A stretch of DNA of 64,000 nucleotides, taken from positions 91,491 through 155,490 of the forward strand of contig DDQK01000025.1 in assembly GCA_002342665.1 (NCBI GenBank), given 5' to 3'. Within the stretch, counting starts at the first letter, position 1, and each line of letters begins with the position of its first letter. A program made the translations under genes and the position numbers. Below are positions 1-8,063 of this stretch, one piece after another. Source of the DNA: Prevotella sp. UBA2444 (lineage in GTDB: Bacteria; Bacteroidota; Bacteroidia; Bacteroidales; Bacteroidaceae). The notes beneath the pieces are model-generated. The model was not told the DNA's origin, searched no databases, and saw only the letters and a list, made by a program, of their open reading frames with translations.

Positions 1-2
1 AG

Positions 3-695
3 TTCGGCACCTCGCCGTATCAGGTCGAGGTCGTCCCTCTCAAACAGCGCTATCCTCAGGGTGGCGAGAAGCAGCTCGTCGATGCCGTCATCCGTCGCCA
101 GGTGCCTGCGCCCCCGGCTATCCCAGTGAATGTGGGCGCCATTGTCCAGAACGTAGGTACGGCCTTTGCCGTCTACGAGGCTGTCATGAAGCATAAGCCC
201 CTCTTCGAGCGCTATACCACAGTCACGGGTAAGCGTCTGCAGAATCCTGGTAACTTCCTCGTTCGCATGGGTACCCCGATGAAGGACCTGATTGAGGCCT
301 GCGGTGGTATGCCTGAGGGCGACAACAAGCTGCTGGCCGGCGGCCCGATGATGGGTAAGGCCCTCACATCTACCGAGGTGCCCATCTGTAAGGGAACCAA
401 CTCTGTGACCATCATCTCCGACGACGAGGCTCGACGCAAGGAGCCCCAGCCCTGTATCCGCTGTGCCAAGTGTGTGGGAGCCTGTCCTATGGGCCTGGAG
501 CCTTATCTGCTGGCAAAGATCTCTGAAGTGAAGAACTGGGAACGTGCCGAGCGTGAGGACATCGTCAGCTGTATCGAGTGTGGCTCGTGTCAGTTCACTT
601 GTCCTGCCCACCGTCCGTTGCTCGACAACATCCGTCAGGGTAAGAGTACGGTTATGGGCATTATCCGAGCTCGCGCAGCCGCAGCCAAGAAATAA
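3..695 (+). CDS. rnfC: RnfC, electron transport complex subunit C (5' end outside window)
   Basis: C-terminal part of the peripheral iron-sulfur subunit of the Rnf complex, which couples electron flow between ferredoxin and NAD+ to ion pumping across the inner membrane. The frame is open from base 3 with no stop, so the gene starts upstream of the window. The GTG at 102 lies inside conserved RnfC sequence and is not a start. Two ferredoxin-type 4Fe-4S motifs are visible: CIRCAKCVGACP (about nt 452-487) and CIECGSCQFTCP (about nt 570-605), spaced as in the family. The binding domains for NADH and FMN would be mostly upstream. The next gene is rnfD after a 30-base gap holding short TTCAAT repeats. 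rnfB is expected just upstream. Confidence in family and truncation is very high. Confidence 0.96.
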   Translation, partial: FGTSPYQVEVVPLKQRYPQGGEKQLVDAVIRRQVPAPPAIPVNVGAIVQNVGTAFAVYEAVMKHKPLFERYTTVTGKRLQNPGNFLVRMGTPMKDLIEACGGMPEGDNKLLAGGPMMGKALTSTEVPICKGTNSVTIISDDEARRKEPQPCIRCAKCVGACPMGLEPYLLAKISEVKNWERAEREDIVSCIECGSCQFTCPAHRPLLDNIRQGKSTVMGIIRARAAAAKK

Positions 696-725
696 TGTTC
701 AATATTCAATGTTCAATGAATTAAA

Positions 726-1724
726 ATGGGAAAATTAATTGTATCACTATCACCACACGCCCACGGTACCGATACCGTAGAGCGCAACATGTACGGCGTG
801 ATCATTGCCCTGATGCCAGCGCTGCTCGTTTCGTTCTACTTCTTCGGCCTTGGCTCCGTCATCGTCACGTCAACGAGTGTGGCAGCCTGCGTCTGCTTTG
901 AGTGGGCTATCAGCAAATATATCATGAAGCAGGAACGCCTGACCATCATGGATGGCAGTGCAGTTCTCACGGGATTGCTCCTGGCGTTCAACCTGCCGTC
1001 CAATCTCCCCATCTGGATCATTATCCTTGGCGCACTCTTCGCCATTGGTTTTGCCAAGATGCCGTTCGGAGGTTTGGGCAACAACCTCTTCAATCCTGCA
1101 CTCGTAGGCCGTGCAGCACTGCTCGTGGCCTTCCCTGCGCAGATGACCACCTGGCCCAAGGTCGGCCAACTGGGCAGTTATCTCGATGCCGAGACGGGTG
1201 CTACGCCCCTGGCACTGATGAAGCAGGCCATCAAGGACGGTAATCCCGATGTACTCTCTCAGCTGCCTTCGTCGCTCGACCTCTTCATCGGCAATCATCC
1301 CGACGGCGCTGGAGCCATGGGTGAGATTTGTGCATTGGCCCTCATCATCGGCCTCTGCTACATGCTCTGGAAGAAGATCATCACCTGGCACATCCCCGTA
1401 TCGATCATCTGCACCGTCTTTGTATTCGCAGGCCTGCTCCATCTGGCCAATCCTGTCTATGCTGATCCTCTCAGCGTGATATTCTCCGGCGGTCTGATGT
1501 TAGGTGCCATCTTCATGGCTACTGACTACGTGACGAGTCCGATGACGCCGAAGGGGCAGATCATCTATGGAGTGGCTATCGGCTTCCTGACAGTGGTCAT
1601 CCGTAACTGGGGTGCCTATCCCGAGGGTATGTCCTTTGCCATCCTGATTATGAATGCGTTTACACCGCTTATTAATAATTATGTGAAACCCAAGCGCTTC
1701 GGTGAAGTGCCTGCTAAGAACTAA
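726..1724 (+). CDS. rnfD: RnfD, membrane subunit with covalent FMN
   Basis: Integral inner-membrane subunit of the Rnf complex (332 residues, a usual length). It has many hydrophobic helices, beginning at about residues 24-56. The sequence TGATPLA around residues 157-163 matches the S/T-G-A-T flavinylation motif, so Thr160 is the likely residue carrying phosphodiester-linked FMN. The N-terminal SPH motif (residues 9-11) and the FGGLGNNLFNPALVGRA stretch (about 114-130) are family-typical. It lies between rnfC and rnfG and shares their operon. Attachment of FMN would need an ApbE flavin transferase, which is not in this window. Confidence 0.96.
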   Translation: MGKLIVSLSPHAHGTDTVERNMYGVIIALMPALLVSFYFFGLGSVIVTSTSVAACVCFEWAISKYIMKQERLTIMDGSAVLTGLLLAFNLPSNLPIWIIILGALFAIGFAKMPFGGLGNNLFNPALVGRAALLVAFPAQMTTWPKVGQLGSYLDAETGATPLALMKQAIKDGNPDVLSQLPSSLDLFIGNHPDGAGAMGEICALALIIGLCYMLWKKIITWHIPVSIICTVFVFAGLLHLANPVYADPLSVIFSGGLMLGAIFMATDYVTSPMTPKGQIIYGVAIGFLTVVIRNWGAYPEGMSFAILIMNAFTPLINNYVKPKRFGEVPAKN

Positions 1725-1739
1725 AGGAGGACCAGACGT

Positions 1740-2372
1740 ATGAAGAAGTTAGAATCATCTTTAACGAATATGGTACTGGTACTCACAGGAGTAGCAGTCA
1801 TTATGGGTGCCATCCTCGCTTATGTGAATCACCTCACCGAGGGCCCCATCAACGAGCAGAAGGCCAAGACCCTTGCCGACGGTATCAAGAGTGTCATGTG
1901 CGTCAGCGACCTCACTGTTGCCAAGACCGACACTGTCCGTCAGAACGATGCCAAGGGTAAGGAGCTCACCTATATCATCTACCAGATCCAGGATGCACAG
2001 AAGCAGGATCTCGGTGCTGCTGTGGAGTCTACAACTGGCGGCTTCGGTGGCGACCTGAAGGTGCTCGTGGGCTTCGATCCTGAGGGTAAAATCTTAGGAT
2101 ACACGTTGCTGGAGCATGCCGAGACCCCGGGACTGGGCGCCAAGGCCGACAAGTGGTTCCAGAAGGGGCAGAAGGGCGATATCATCGGTAAGGACCCCAA
2201 GGAGCCGCTGACTGTCTCCAAGGATGGCGGACAGGTGGATGCCATCACGGCCTCTACCATCACCAGCCGTGCTTTCCTGCTGGCCGTCAACAATGCGTAT
2301 AGTGCTTACAAGGCTACACCCGTCGATGCTCAGACTGGTGCAACCCAAAAAGAAGAAGATAAGGAGGATTAA
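1740..2372 (+). CDS. rnfG: RnfG, FMN-binding periplasmic subunit
   Basis: Subunit G of the Rnf complex (210 residues): one N-terminal membrane anchor (about residues 10-30) and a periplasmic FMN_bind domain. The motif DAITASTITSR (residues 167-177) corresponds to the S/T-x-x-T flavinylation site, with Thr173 the likely covalent FMN residue. The start is supported by a strong AAAGGAGG ribosome-binding site about 10 bases upstream. It begins 15 bases after rnfD. The C-terminal tail is charged (KEEDKED). Confidence 0.95.
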   Translation: MKKLESSLTNMVLVLTGVAVIMGAILAYVNHLTEGPINEQKAKTLADGIKSVMCVSDLTVAKTDTVRQNDAKGKELTYIIYQIQDAQKQDLGAAVESTTGGFGGDLKVLVGFDPEGKILGYTLLEHAETPGLGAKADKWFQKGQKGDIIGKDPKEPLTVSKDGGQVDAITASTITSRAFLLAVNNAYSAYKATPVDAQTGATQKEEDKED

Positions 2373-2375
2373 CGT

Positions 2376-2957
2376 ATGAATGCAATACAGATTATCAAGA
2401 ATGGCATCATCAAGGAGAACCCCACGTTCGTCCTGATGCTCGGTATGTGTCCCACGCTGGCCACCACAACCTCAGCCATCAACGGCATGTCGATGGGGCT
2501 GGCCACGATGGCTGTGCTCATCTGCACCAATGTGGTGATCTCATGCCTCAAGTCGATCACGCCCGATAAGGTGCGCATCCCCGTGTTTATCGTTGTCATT
2601 GCAGCCTTCGTGACACTGCTGCAGATGGTCATCAAGGCCTTCCTGCCTGAGATTGATGCTGCCCTGGGCCTCTTCATCCCGCTGATTGTGGTCAACTGTA
2701 TCATCCTAGGACGTGCAGAGGCCTTCGCAGCCAAGAACTCGCCCCTCGACTCGCTTTTCGATGGTATTGGTATCGGACTGGGCTTCACACTCGGACTGAC
2801 CCTGCTGGGTATCTGCCGTGAACTCCTCGGCTCTGGCTCCGTCTTTGGACTGACCCTGCTGCCCGAGACCTACAACATCCTGCTCTTCGTGCTGCCTCCG
2901 GGTGCCTTCATCACTCTGGGCTTCCTGATTGCGATCGTGAACAAGTTGAAGAATTGA
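2376..2957 (+). CDS. rnfE: RnfE, membrane subunit
   Basis: Integral membrane subunit of Rnf (193 residues), paralogous to RnfA (RnfA and RnfE form a pseudo-symmetric pair in the membrane). The MLGMCPTLATTTSAINGMSMG segment and the internal IVVNCIILGRAEAFA motif (about residues 105-120) are characteristic. RnfA/E pairs carry conserved cysteines that ligate an intramembrane iron-sulfur cluster; the Cys in GMCP and in VNCI fit these positions. It starts 3 bases after the rnfG stop, preceded by AAGGAGG, so the two genes are translationally tight. Confidence 0.95.
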   Translation: MNAIQIIKNGIIKENPTFVLMLGMCPTLATTTSAINGMSMGLATMAVLICTNVVISCLKSITPDKVRIPVFIVVIAAFVTLLQMVIKAFLPEIDAALGLFIPLIVVNCIILGRAEAFAAKNSPLDSLFDGIGIGLGFTLGLTLLGICRELLGSGSVFGLTLLPETYNILLFVLPPGAFITLGFLIAIVNKLKN

Positions 2958-2977
2958 AAAATTGAAGAATTGAAGTT

Positions 2978-3580
2978 ATGGAATACGTTTTGATTTTCAT
3001 TAGTGCCATCTTCGTGAACAACATCGTGTTGTCACAGTTCCTTGGCATCTGTCCGTTTCTTGGCGTATCCAAGAAGATCGACACCTCGCTGGGCATGTCG
3101 GCTGCAGTGGCATTCGTGCTGACGCTGGCCACCATCGTCACCTGGCTGGTACAGAAATACGTGCTCGATACCTTTGGGCTGCAGTATCTGCAGACCATCG
3201 CCTTCATCCTCGTCATCGCCTCGCTGGTGCAGATGGTGGAGATCGTCCTTAAGAAGGTTTCGCCCGCTCTCTATCAGGCACTGGGCATCTTCCTGCCCCT
3301 GATTACGACCAACTGCGCCGTGCTGGGTGTGGCCATCCTTGTCATCCAGAAGGACTTCAATCTGTTGCAGTCCGTGGTCTATGCCTTCTCCACAGCCATC
3401 GGCTTCGGACTGGCACTGACCGTCTTTGCCGGCATGCGTGAGCAGCTGGAGCTGGTGAAAATTCCCAAGGGCATGCAGGGCATGGCCATCGTGATGCTCT
3501 CCGCTGGTCTGTTGAGCCTCGCTTTCATGGGCTTCTCCGGTGTCGACGGTGGCCTGAAGATCCTCTTCGGTCTCGACTGA
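2978..3580 (+). CDS. rnfA: RnfA, membrane subunit
   Basis: Integral membrane subunit of Rnf (200 residues, a few more than the usual ~193). The LSQFLGICPFLGVSKK motif (about residues 18-33) and LITTNCAVLGVAIL (about 106-119) are the mirror images of the RnfE motifs, with the conserved cysteines expected to hold the membrane iron-sulfur cluster together with RnfE. It is the last gene of the operon and is followed 30 bases later by a strong intrinsic terminator. The short gap to rnfE contains the AATTGAAG-type repeat that recurs elsewhere in the window. Confidence 0.95.
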   Translation: MEYVLIFISAIFVNNIVLSQFLGICPFLGVSKKIDTSLGMSAAVAFVLTLATIVTWLVQKYVLDTFGLQYLQTIAFILVIASLVQMVEIVLKKVSPALYQALGIFLPLITTNCAVLGVAILVIQKDFNLLQSVVYAFSTAIGFGLALTVFAGMREQLELVKIPKGMQGMAIVMLSAGLLSLAFMGFSGVDGGLKILFGLD

Positions 3581-3610
3581 TACCCCATATTATTAGAATA
3601 AGTAGAAAAT

Positions 3611-3650
3611 GAGAAGCGAAGGCTAAGGCCTCGCTTCTCATTTCTTTTTC
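3611..3650 (+). terminator. Intrinsic terminator of the rnf operon
   Basis: Nine perfect base pairs (GAGAAGCGA with TCGCTTCTC), then a one-base bulge and three more GC pairs around a TAAG loop, followed by ATTTCTTTTTC. It lies 31 bases after the rnfA stop. Confidence 0.9.
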
Positions 3651-3882
3651 ACTGTCCCGATGTGACACGAACGCTTTTAGTATGTGGTCTCATGTACATG
3701 GTGACGCGCAAAGCTTTGTAGATAGGCTTGTTTCCTCTGTACGGAGGCTCCCTATGGTTCTGCGGAGCCTTCCTTTTTGTCTATAGTGCTTCCGTAGAAT
3801 CGTACGGAACTTCCATAGCGACGAATTGTCCTGCACTTTACACTTTATATCCTGCCTATATAGTAGCTTAACGCCTTTTTAT
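3651..3882. other. Gene-free, hairpin-rich intergenic stretch
   Basis: No credible coding sequence. At least two further stem-loops are visible. AGGCTCC at 3745-3751 pairs with GGAGCCT at 3764-3770 and is followed by five T residues, so it could be a second terminator. TTCCGTA at 3790-3796 pairs with TACGGAA at 3803-3809. A tandem CACTTTA pair follows at about 3835-3849. The function is unknown; a small structured RNA or remnants of repeat elements are both possible. Confidence 0.45.
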
Positions 3883-3942
3883 CCTACACTTCCAGCACTT
3901 CCAGCACCTAAGTTTCTGCGTTTTAGGTGCTGGAAGTGTAGG
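3883..3942. repeat. Palindrome with tandemly duplicated arm motif
   Basis: The right arm TTAGGTGCTGGAAGTGTAGG (3923-3942) is the exact reverse complement of a 20-base sequence whose left copy (3883-3911) carries an extra tandem copy of CTTCCAGCA. The loop contains TTTCTGCGTTTT (3913-3924), which is repeated directly after the palindrome at 3945-3956. It lies just upstream of the Rpn-family nuclease gene, and a second palindrome of the same design lies just downstream of it. Confidence 0.75.
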
Positions 3943-4041
3943 TTGTTTCTGCGTTTTCATATACGTGCGCGTGAGTGTAACTGTTTATCGAGGGCGTAGC
4001 ACATTTCTTTTTTACCAAACTTTCAGATTTCTTGTGCAAAA

Positions 4042-4073
4042 TTTGGAGATATGCGAAATAATGTCTATCTTTG
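4042..4073 (+). promoter_or_regulatory. Bacteroidota-type promoter of the Rpn-family gene
   Basis: TTTG at 4042-4045, 20-base spacer, TATCTTTG at 4066-4073. This matches the primary sigma factor consensus of Bacteroidota and lies 68 bases before the chosen start codon. Confidence 0.75.
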
Positions 4074-4141
4074 CAGCGTCAAACCCTAAAAGCATAATGA
4101 CTATGGATTCACTGAGTAACAAGAAAACGAAAGGAGAAACG

Positions 4142-5026
4142 ATGGCGAATGGCAAGTATCTGAACCCGAAGGCTGACCTGACTTTTAAGTTGGTGTTCGG
4201 TGAACACAAGGACCTGGTGATGAGCCTGCTCAATGCCCTGCTGCCCATTGCTGAGGACAATCCGATTGTCAGCGTGGAGTATCAGCAGACGGAACTGGTG
4301 CCGGAGCAAGCCCGCAAGAAGGACAGCATCGTTGACGTGCACTGTACCGACTCAAGTGGCAGGCGGTTTATCGTGGAAATGCAGATGTACTGGAACGACG
4401 ACTTCAAGAAGCGTGTGCTTCTCAACGCTTCCAAGGCCGTGGTGAAGCAGGTGGGCACGGGTGAGAACTACCGGCTGATAGAGCCCGTGTTCTCTCTGAA
4501 CCTGATCAACGACACCCGCTTCCAGCCTGACACCGAGGAGTTCTATCACGACTATGCCGTGCTGAACGTGGCCCACCCTGAGCGCACCATCGACGGCCTG
4601 CGGTTCGTGTTCGTCGAGCTGCCGAAGTTCCAGCCGAAGAGCATCGCCGAGAAGAAGATGGCCGTGCTGTGGCTGCGCTTCCTCACCGAGATAGGGGAGA
4701 ACACCGAGGAGGCCCCTGCTGAATTGTTGGAGAACGAGCTGACGCGCAAGGCGCTGAGCATCGTGGAGAAGTCGGCCATGAGTGAGGCGCAACTCTACGC
4801 CTACGAGAAATTCATGATGTCCATTGTAGACGAGCGTGTCATCCTCGAAGGCTTCTACAAGGAGGGCATGGAGAAGGGCATGGCACAAGGCATGGCTCAA
4901 GGTATGGCTCAAGGTAAAGACGAGGCTAATCGTGAGAATGCCTGCCGCATGAAGGCTGACGGTATGGCCGTAGACCTGATTGCGAAATATACGGGCCTGA
5001 GTGCAGAGGAGATAGAGAACTTGTAA
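4142..5026 (+). CDS. Rpn-family PD-(D/E)XK nuclease / putative transposase
   Basis: 294-residue protein of the PDDEXK_2 / Rpn family (recombination-promoting nucleases; often annotated as putative transposases). Typical opening: KYLNPKADLTFKLVFG. The nuclease core is visible as D65 and the E79-x-Q81 motif in FIVEMQ (numbering from this start). The C-terminus carries GMAQGMAQGMAQG repeats (about residues 243-256) and ends with a helix-rich SAEEIENL tail common in the family. The frame is open back to 3965, but the promoter at 4042-4073 and AAAGGAG seven bases before the ATG at 4142 favour this start; ATG 4097 or 4103 are alternatives. It stands alone between two palindromes, consistent with a solitary mobile or selfish gene. 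Its real activity in vivo is not known from sequence. Confidence 0.88.
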   Translation: MANGKYLNPKADLTFKLVFGEHKDLVMSLLNALLPIAEDNPIVSVEYQQTELVPEQARKKDSIVDVHCTDSSGRRFIVEMQMYWNDDFKKRVLLNASKAVVKQVGTGENYRLIEPVFSLNLINDTRFQPDTEEFYHDYAVLNVAHPERTIDGLRFVFVELPKFQPKSIAEKKMAVLWLRFLTEIGENTEEAPAELLENELTRKALSIVEKSAMSEAQLYAYEKFMMSIVDERVILEGFYKEGMEKGMAQGMAQGMAQGKDEANRENACRMKADGMAVDLIAKYTGLSAEEIENL

Positions 5027-5074
5027 ATCAAGAAGCACTGCATTCAAAATTTGAGTATACGAAAAAGCGATTTG

Positions 5075-5120
5075 TAGGTTGTAACGTTGTAACATCGCCG
5101 ATGTACAACGTTACAACCTA
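5075..5120. repeat. Near-perfect 46-bp palindrome with tandem GTTGTAAC arms
   Basis: The left arm has GTTGTAAC twice in tandem. The right arm 5099-5120 is its reverse complement apart from one bulged A, and only one or two bases form the loop. The palindrome is flanked by a degenerate direct repeat, ATTCAAAAtttGAGTATACG (about 5042-5061) and ATTCAAAaaaACTGTATACGG (about 5122-5142). It starts 48 bases after the stop of the Rpn-family gene, so it could terminate transcription, but no U-tract follows on either strand. Element end or protein-binding site are alternatives. Confidence 0.75.
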
Positions 5121-5142
5121 TATTCAAAAAAACTGTATACGG

Positions 5143-5502
5143 AAAAACAGCAAGGGTGACGCAACGCTGAAGTCAGGAAGAGTTTGATATTAGTTTTCAA
5201 TCTGTATGTCATGGGTCACGTCTGTACTTGATCCACTCGGATGTGTCGACTAATGGTGAGTATGAATGGTGGTTGTTTTTTCTTTAAACCTATTTAAACC
5301 CTGAGCCGCACTGTTTGAGGCTGTTAGTTTCATTATATGCGGCTAACATTTTAAAGTATTTACTGTTGGGGGACCTTAACCTCCTGAAGGAAAGGACACC
5401 CTGCGAAAAGCGAGGGAGCAAGACATTGCTGCCTGCTCCCCCGCTCAATCTATGTCACAAAGTATTCAGACCTCATTGTGATGAATGCCTTACACCTGCT
5501 CA
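5143..5502. other. Intergenic stretch without a supported gene
   Basis: No convincing coding sequence: the only ORF of note (67 codons from 5315) has no ribosome-binding site or recognisable composition. An imperfect stem (GCGAGGGAGCA at 5410-5420 with TGCTCCCCCGC at 5434-5444, one mismatch) lies downstream of the minus-strand lipoprotein gene. Read on the minus strand it is followed by TTTTCGC, so it may be that gene's terminator. Confidence 0.45.
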
Positions 5503-7866
5503 CTATTCGTTCTTGTAGTAAACGGTAATTCGCATTAAATTATTTGGGTCGGTAAAGTAACCAGTATCCGTCCAGTACTCGTTGTGGCCATTTAAATTGT
5601 TGACCTTCATTCCGTTATTGTCGTACCCCTTCCAAGTGGCTATCCAGCCATTGTCATTGTCTAGGCTGATGTCGGTAGCCTCAACCTCCCATTTGCTACT
5701 TCCATCGTTGTCTTCGCGACCTGCTGTTAAATTCTTTATAGGCCCCAGCTTATCACCCGTCCTGGTGAAACTGAATGAAACGTATTCTCTGAAGGATGAG
5801 TCTTTGTTTTCAGCTTTAACGATGTAGGTGTTGCCATCATTTGTAATATTTATTTTAGACTCTATAAAACCTATCTTGAAGAAACCTGTGGCACGATCTC
5901 CATAACGGGTGGTTGTGTAATCAAACTCCAAGTCGATGTCTATGATTTTAAATCCAGCCCCCGCCGCTTGCGTCACGGTGATTGCTTGCAGAGATACGTC
6001 GTCTGTAGATTTCGGGTCGGGATTATTGGTGCCGAAGGCGTAGACAGTGCCGACGCGCTCCTCGTTAGTATTGTTTGGAGAGGCCTTGACTATGATGCTT
6101 TGGTCGTTGGAGATAGTGACGGTCACCCAGTCCTCACAGTCTTTGTCGGTGAATCCCCCGTAGTATTCGTAGGTCTTGGCATCGATGCTGACAGTCTGCT
6201 CGCCGCCATTGGCATCGAATCTCAGTTCGGTGGGGGTCACCCCTATCTGCGGTTTGTCCTCCTGCCCACTATGGGCGGCTTGCGTGATGGTAAGTGTGCC
6301 TGTGGCAGCGACGGCCTTGCCGTCGAATGAGACGTCTACCTTGAGCGTGGCCGAGCGCGGCTTGTCGTCGGTGTTCTCCTCAAGGTTAAGGGTGAGCGTC
6401 TTGCCGCTGCGACTGACATGTAGCCATTCCACGTCATTACGCTGGAAGCGGGCATAGGGACAATTGGTCAATATTTCCACCGTTACCTTACCGCCTTTAG
6501 CCACGGCCTGCACTTTTTCTGGCGAGAAGCCGACGGTGGCCTTTGTAGTCTGAGGCTGGGCCTCCACCTCCACCTTGCCGGGCTTTTCCTCCGGCACTTT
6601 TTGCGTGGTGCGCTCACCGCTGGTAGTGACAACGGTGATGTTCTTCTCGCCAGGCTTAGTCACTATGTGTGTCGTACCGTCCTTATCAGGGAATCCGATG
6701 GTGATGTTTCCCTCTTTTACGTCCTCGATGATACTGACTGCGATACCTGTCGGCGTGTTCTTCTGGATCTCATAGAGGTTCATGCCCAGCCCTTCTGCAA
6801 TTTCCTCATCGGCCTGTTCCAAAGCATGGCTGGTGGCGAAGTCAGTGATTTCGCCGGCCAAGCGCTCCAGACCTCCTGGGTCGTCACCGATCAGGTCACC
6901 AGCCTTGTCTTTCACATATTTGCTGCCTAACTGAGCGGCGAACCTTTTCAGGTCGGCTGTGGTAGCCTTGCCCTCCTTGATCTTCTTGGCGAGTTTGATG
7001 GTCTCCTCCGAGATGTCGTTGATATCAACCCACTTGCCCACGTAGCCGCCTGTAACTTCGTCGATGCAAGAGACGTAGAACGTGCCGCCTTTCTCTGCCA
7101 CTTCTTTAGTGACTTCATGTGCATCCTTCCAGCGAGGATTGCCAGGCCCATTATCATAGAGCTCAGCATATTTATCGAAGTAGGCAGCCACGTGGCCAGT
7201 TCCCTCACCCTCACCGGCGGTGAGCCATGTTTCATGAATGGCCGAACTTTGGTTTATATAGTCGCCATTATAAAAGTTGATGAACCACTGGCGAGCACTG
7301 CTCTCGCCATTCTTGAAACGCTGCGGCAGTTCGTTGAACAATTGTTGCATAGCATTTTCATTCCCCGTAACCTTGAGGTTATTCAGGATAGTGGTCATGC
7401 GTTCGTGTGACTTCTTCTGAACGTCGTTTAGAGCATAGCACCAGCCAGCAAAGTCCAGGAATATGCCGCGTGTCACGGTGGATTTGGTCAATATGCCGTT
7501 GGTCTCCAGCCGCTCTAATGCTTCCTGATAATGGTTGGCGTTTTCGAGTAAATCTGTCACGTAGCTGTAGAATTTGGTGCCACTGGTATGGCTGCCCGCT
7601 CCACCATAGAGTTCGCCTTGCCAGTCGTCGCTCATCATTTTGGCATACTGTAGCCGTAAGCCTTCCATCTTCAACGACAATTCTATCAGAGCGTCGATGT
7701 CGCTCATCTTGAAGTCTTTGGCAGTAACAGACGAGGTGTAGGGAATTTGTTCGAAATCACCGTCCTTGATGTCATCCCCGCTTGAACTGCAGGCTGAAAG
7801 CATGAAAGAAAACATGCATACAAACAGGAAGCATAGCCATCCGAAAAGTCTTTTCTTTGTTTCCAT
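5503..7866 (-). CDS. BACON-domain surface lipoprotein of unknown function
   Basis: 787-residue lipoprotein. The frame extends to 7941, but METKKRLFGWLCFLF at 7866 gives a clean signal peptide with lipobox LSAC (Cys26 the lipidated residue); the upstream extension would bury it. Residues about 50-400 form a mostly helical region unknown to me. Two BACON domains (beta-sandwich domains common in Bacteroidota surface proteins) follow at about 445-537 and 540-635: each opens with a GFSPEKV/GVTPTEL-type strand and ends with TITQAA / TVTQAA. The last ~150 residues are predicted beta-rich. No SusC/SusD or glycosidase neighbours are present, so a polysaccharide-utilisation role is not supported. It is probably single-copy transcribed from a TATATTTG box at 7913-7906. 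Confidence 0.8.
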   Translation of the reverse strand: METKKRLFGWLCFLFVCMFSFMLSACSSSGDDIKDGDFEQIPYTSSVTAKDFKMSDIDALIELSLKMEGLRLQYAKMMSDDWQGELYGGAGSHTSGTKFYSYVTDLLENANHYQEALERLETNGILTKSTVTRGIFLDFAGWCYALNDVQKKSHERMTTILNNLKVTGNENAMQQLFNELPQRFKNGESSARQWFINFYNGDYINQSSAIHETWLTAGEGEGTGHVAAYFDKYAELYDNGPGNPRWKDAHEVTKEVAEKGGTFYVSCIDEVTGGYVGKWVDINDISEETIKLAKKIKEGKATTADLKRFAAQLGSKYVKDKAGDLIGDDPGGLERLAGEITDFATSHALEQADEEIAEGLGMNLYEIQKNTPTGIAVSIIEDVKEGNITIGFPDKDGTTHIVTKPGEKNITVVTTSGERTTQKVPEEKPGKVEVEAQPQTTKATVGFSPEKVQAVAKGGKVTVEILTNCPYARFQRNDVEWLHVSRSGKTLTLNLEENTDDKPRSATLKVDVSFDGKAVAATGTLTITQAAHSGQEDKPQIGVTPTELRFDANGGEQTVSIDAKTYEYYGGFTDKDCEDWVTVTISNDQSIIVKASPNNTNEERVGTVYAFGTNNPDPKSTDDVSLQAITVTQAAGAGFKIIDIDLEFDYTTTRYGDRATGFFKIGFIESKINITNDGNTYIVKAENKDSSFREYVSFSFTRTGDKLGPIKNLTAGREDNDGSSKWEVEATDISLDNDNGWIATWKGYDNNGMKVNNLNGHNEYWTDTGYFTDPNNLMRITVYYKNE

Positions 7867-7905
7867 TTTTCTTATCGTTTTAATGGTTAATAATATAATA
7901 TGTGG

Positions 7906-7913
7906 CAAATATA
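7906..7913 (-). promoter_or_regulatory. -7 box for the BACON lipoprotein gene
   Basis: TATATTTG on the minus strand, 39 bases upstream of the start codon. No good -33 TTTG is seen at the usual distance, so this is only a partial promoter match. Confidence 0.4.
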
Positions 7914-7947
7914 GGAAGAAAAGACAGAAAAAGACTCGCATTTTGCA

Positions 7948-7985
7948 AAAATCGACTAACTTTTTGCAAAAAGTTAGTCGATTTT
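7948..7985. terminator. Perfect 38-bp palindrome, probable terminator of the secA-ABC operon
   Basis: Eighteen-base arms (7948-7965 and 7968-7985) are perfectly complementary around a central GC dinucleotide. The arms start and end in A/T runs, so it could terminate on either strand. It lies 79 bases beyond the end of the minus-strand ABC ATPase gene and upstream of the BACON lipoprotein promoter. The symmetry is stronger than a usual terminator needs, so a dispersed repeat or binding site remains possible. Confidence 0.6.
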
Positions 7986-8063
7986 CTCGTTTTCGGACAA
8001 ATTATTGCATTATGCCGGCCGCTTTTTAGGCGTAAGGGTGGTGGCTGGTGTCACCAGAGGCTG

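Noticed and set aside
102-695. RnfC starting at GTG 102
   Set aside because: The reading frame is open and matches RnfC sequence back to base 3, so the true start lies before the window.
5315-5518. 67-codon ORF between the Rpn-family and BACON genes
   Set aside because: No ribosome-binding site, no recognisable product, runs into the antisense of the lipoprotein gene.
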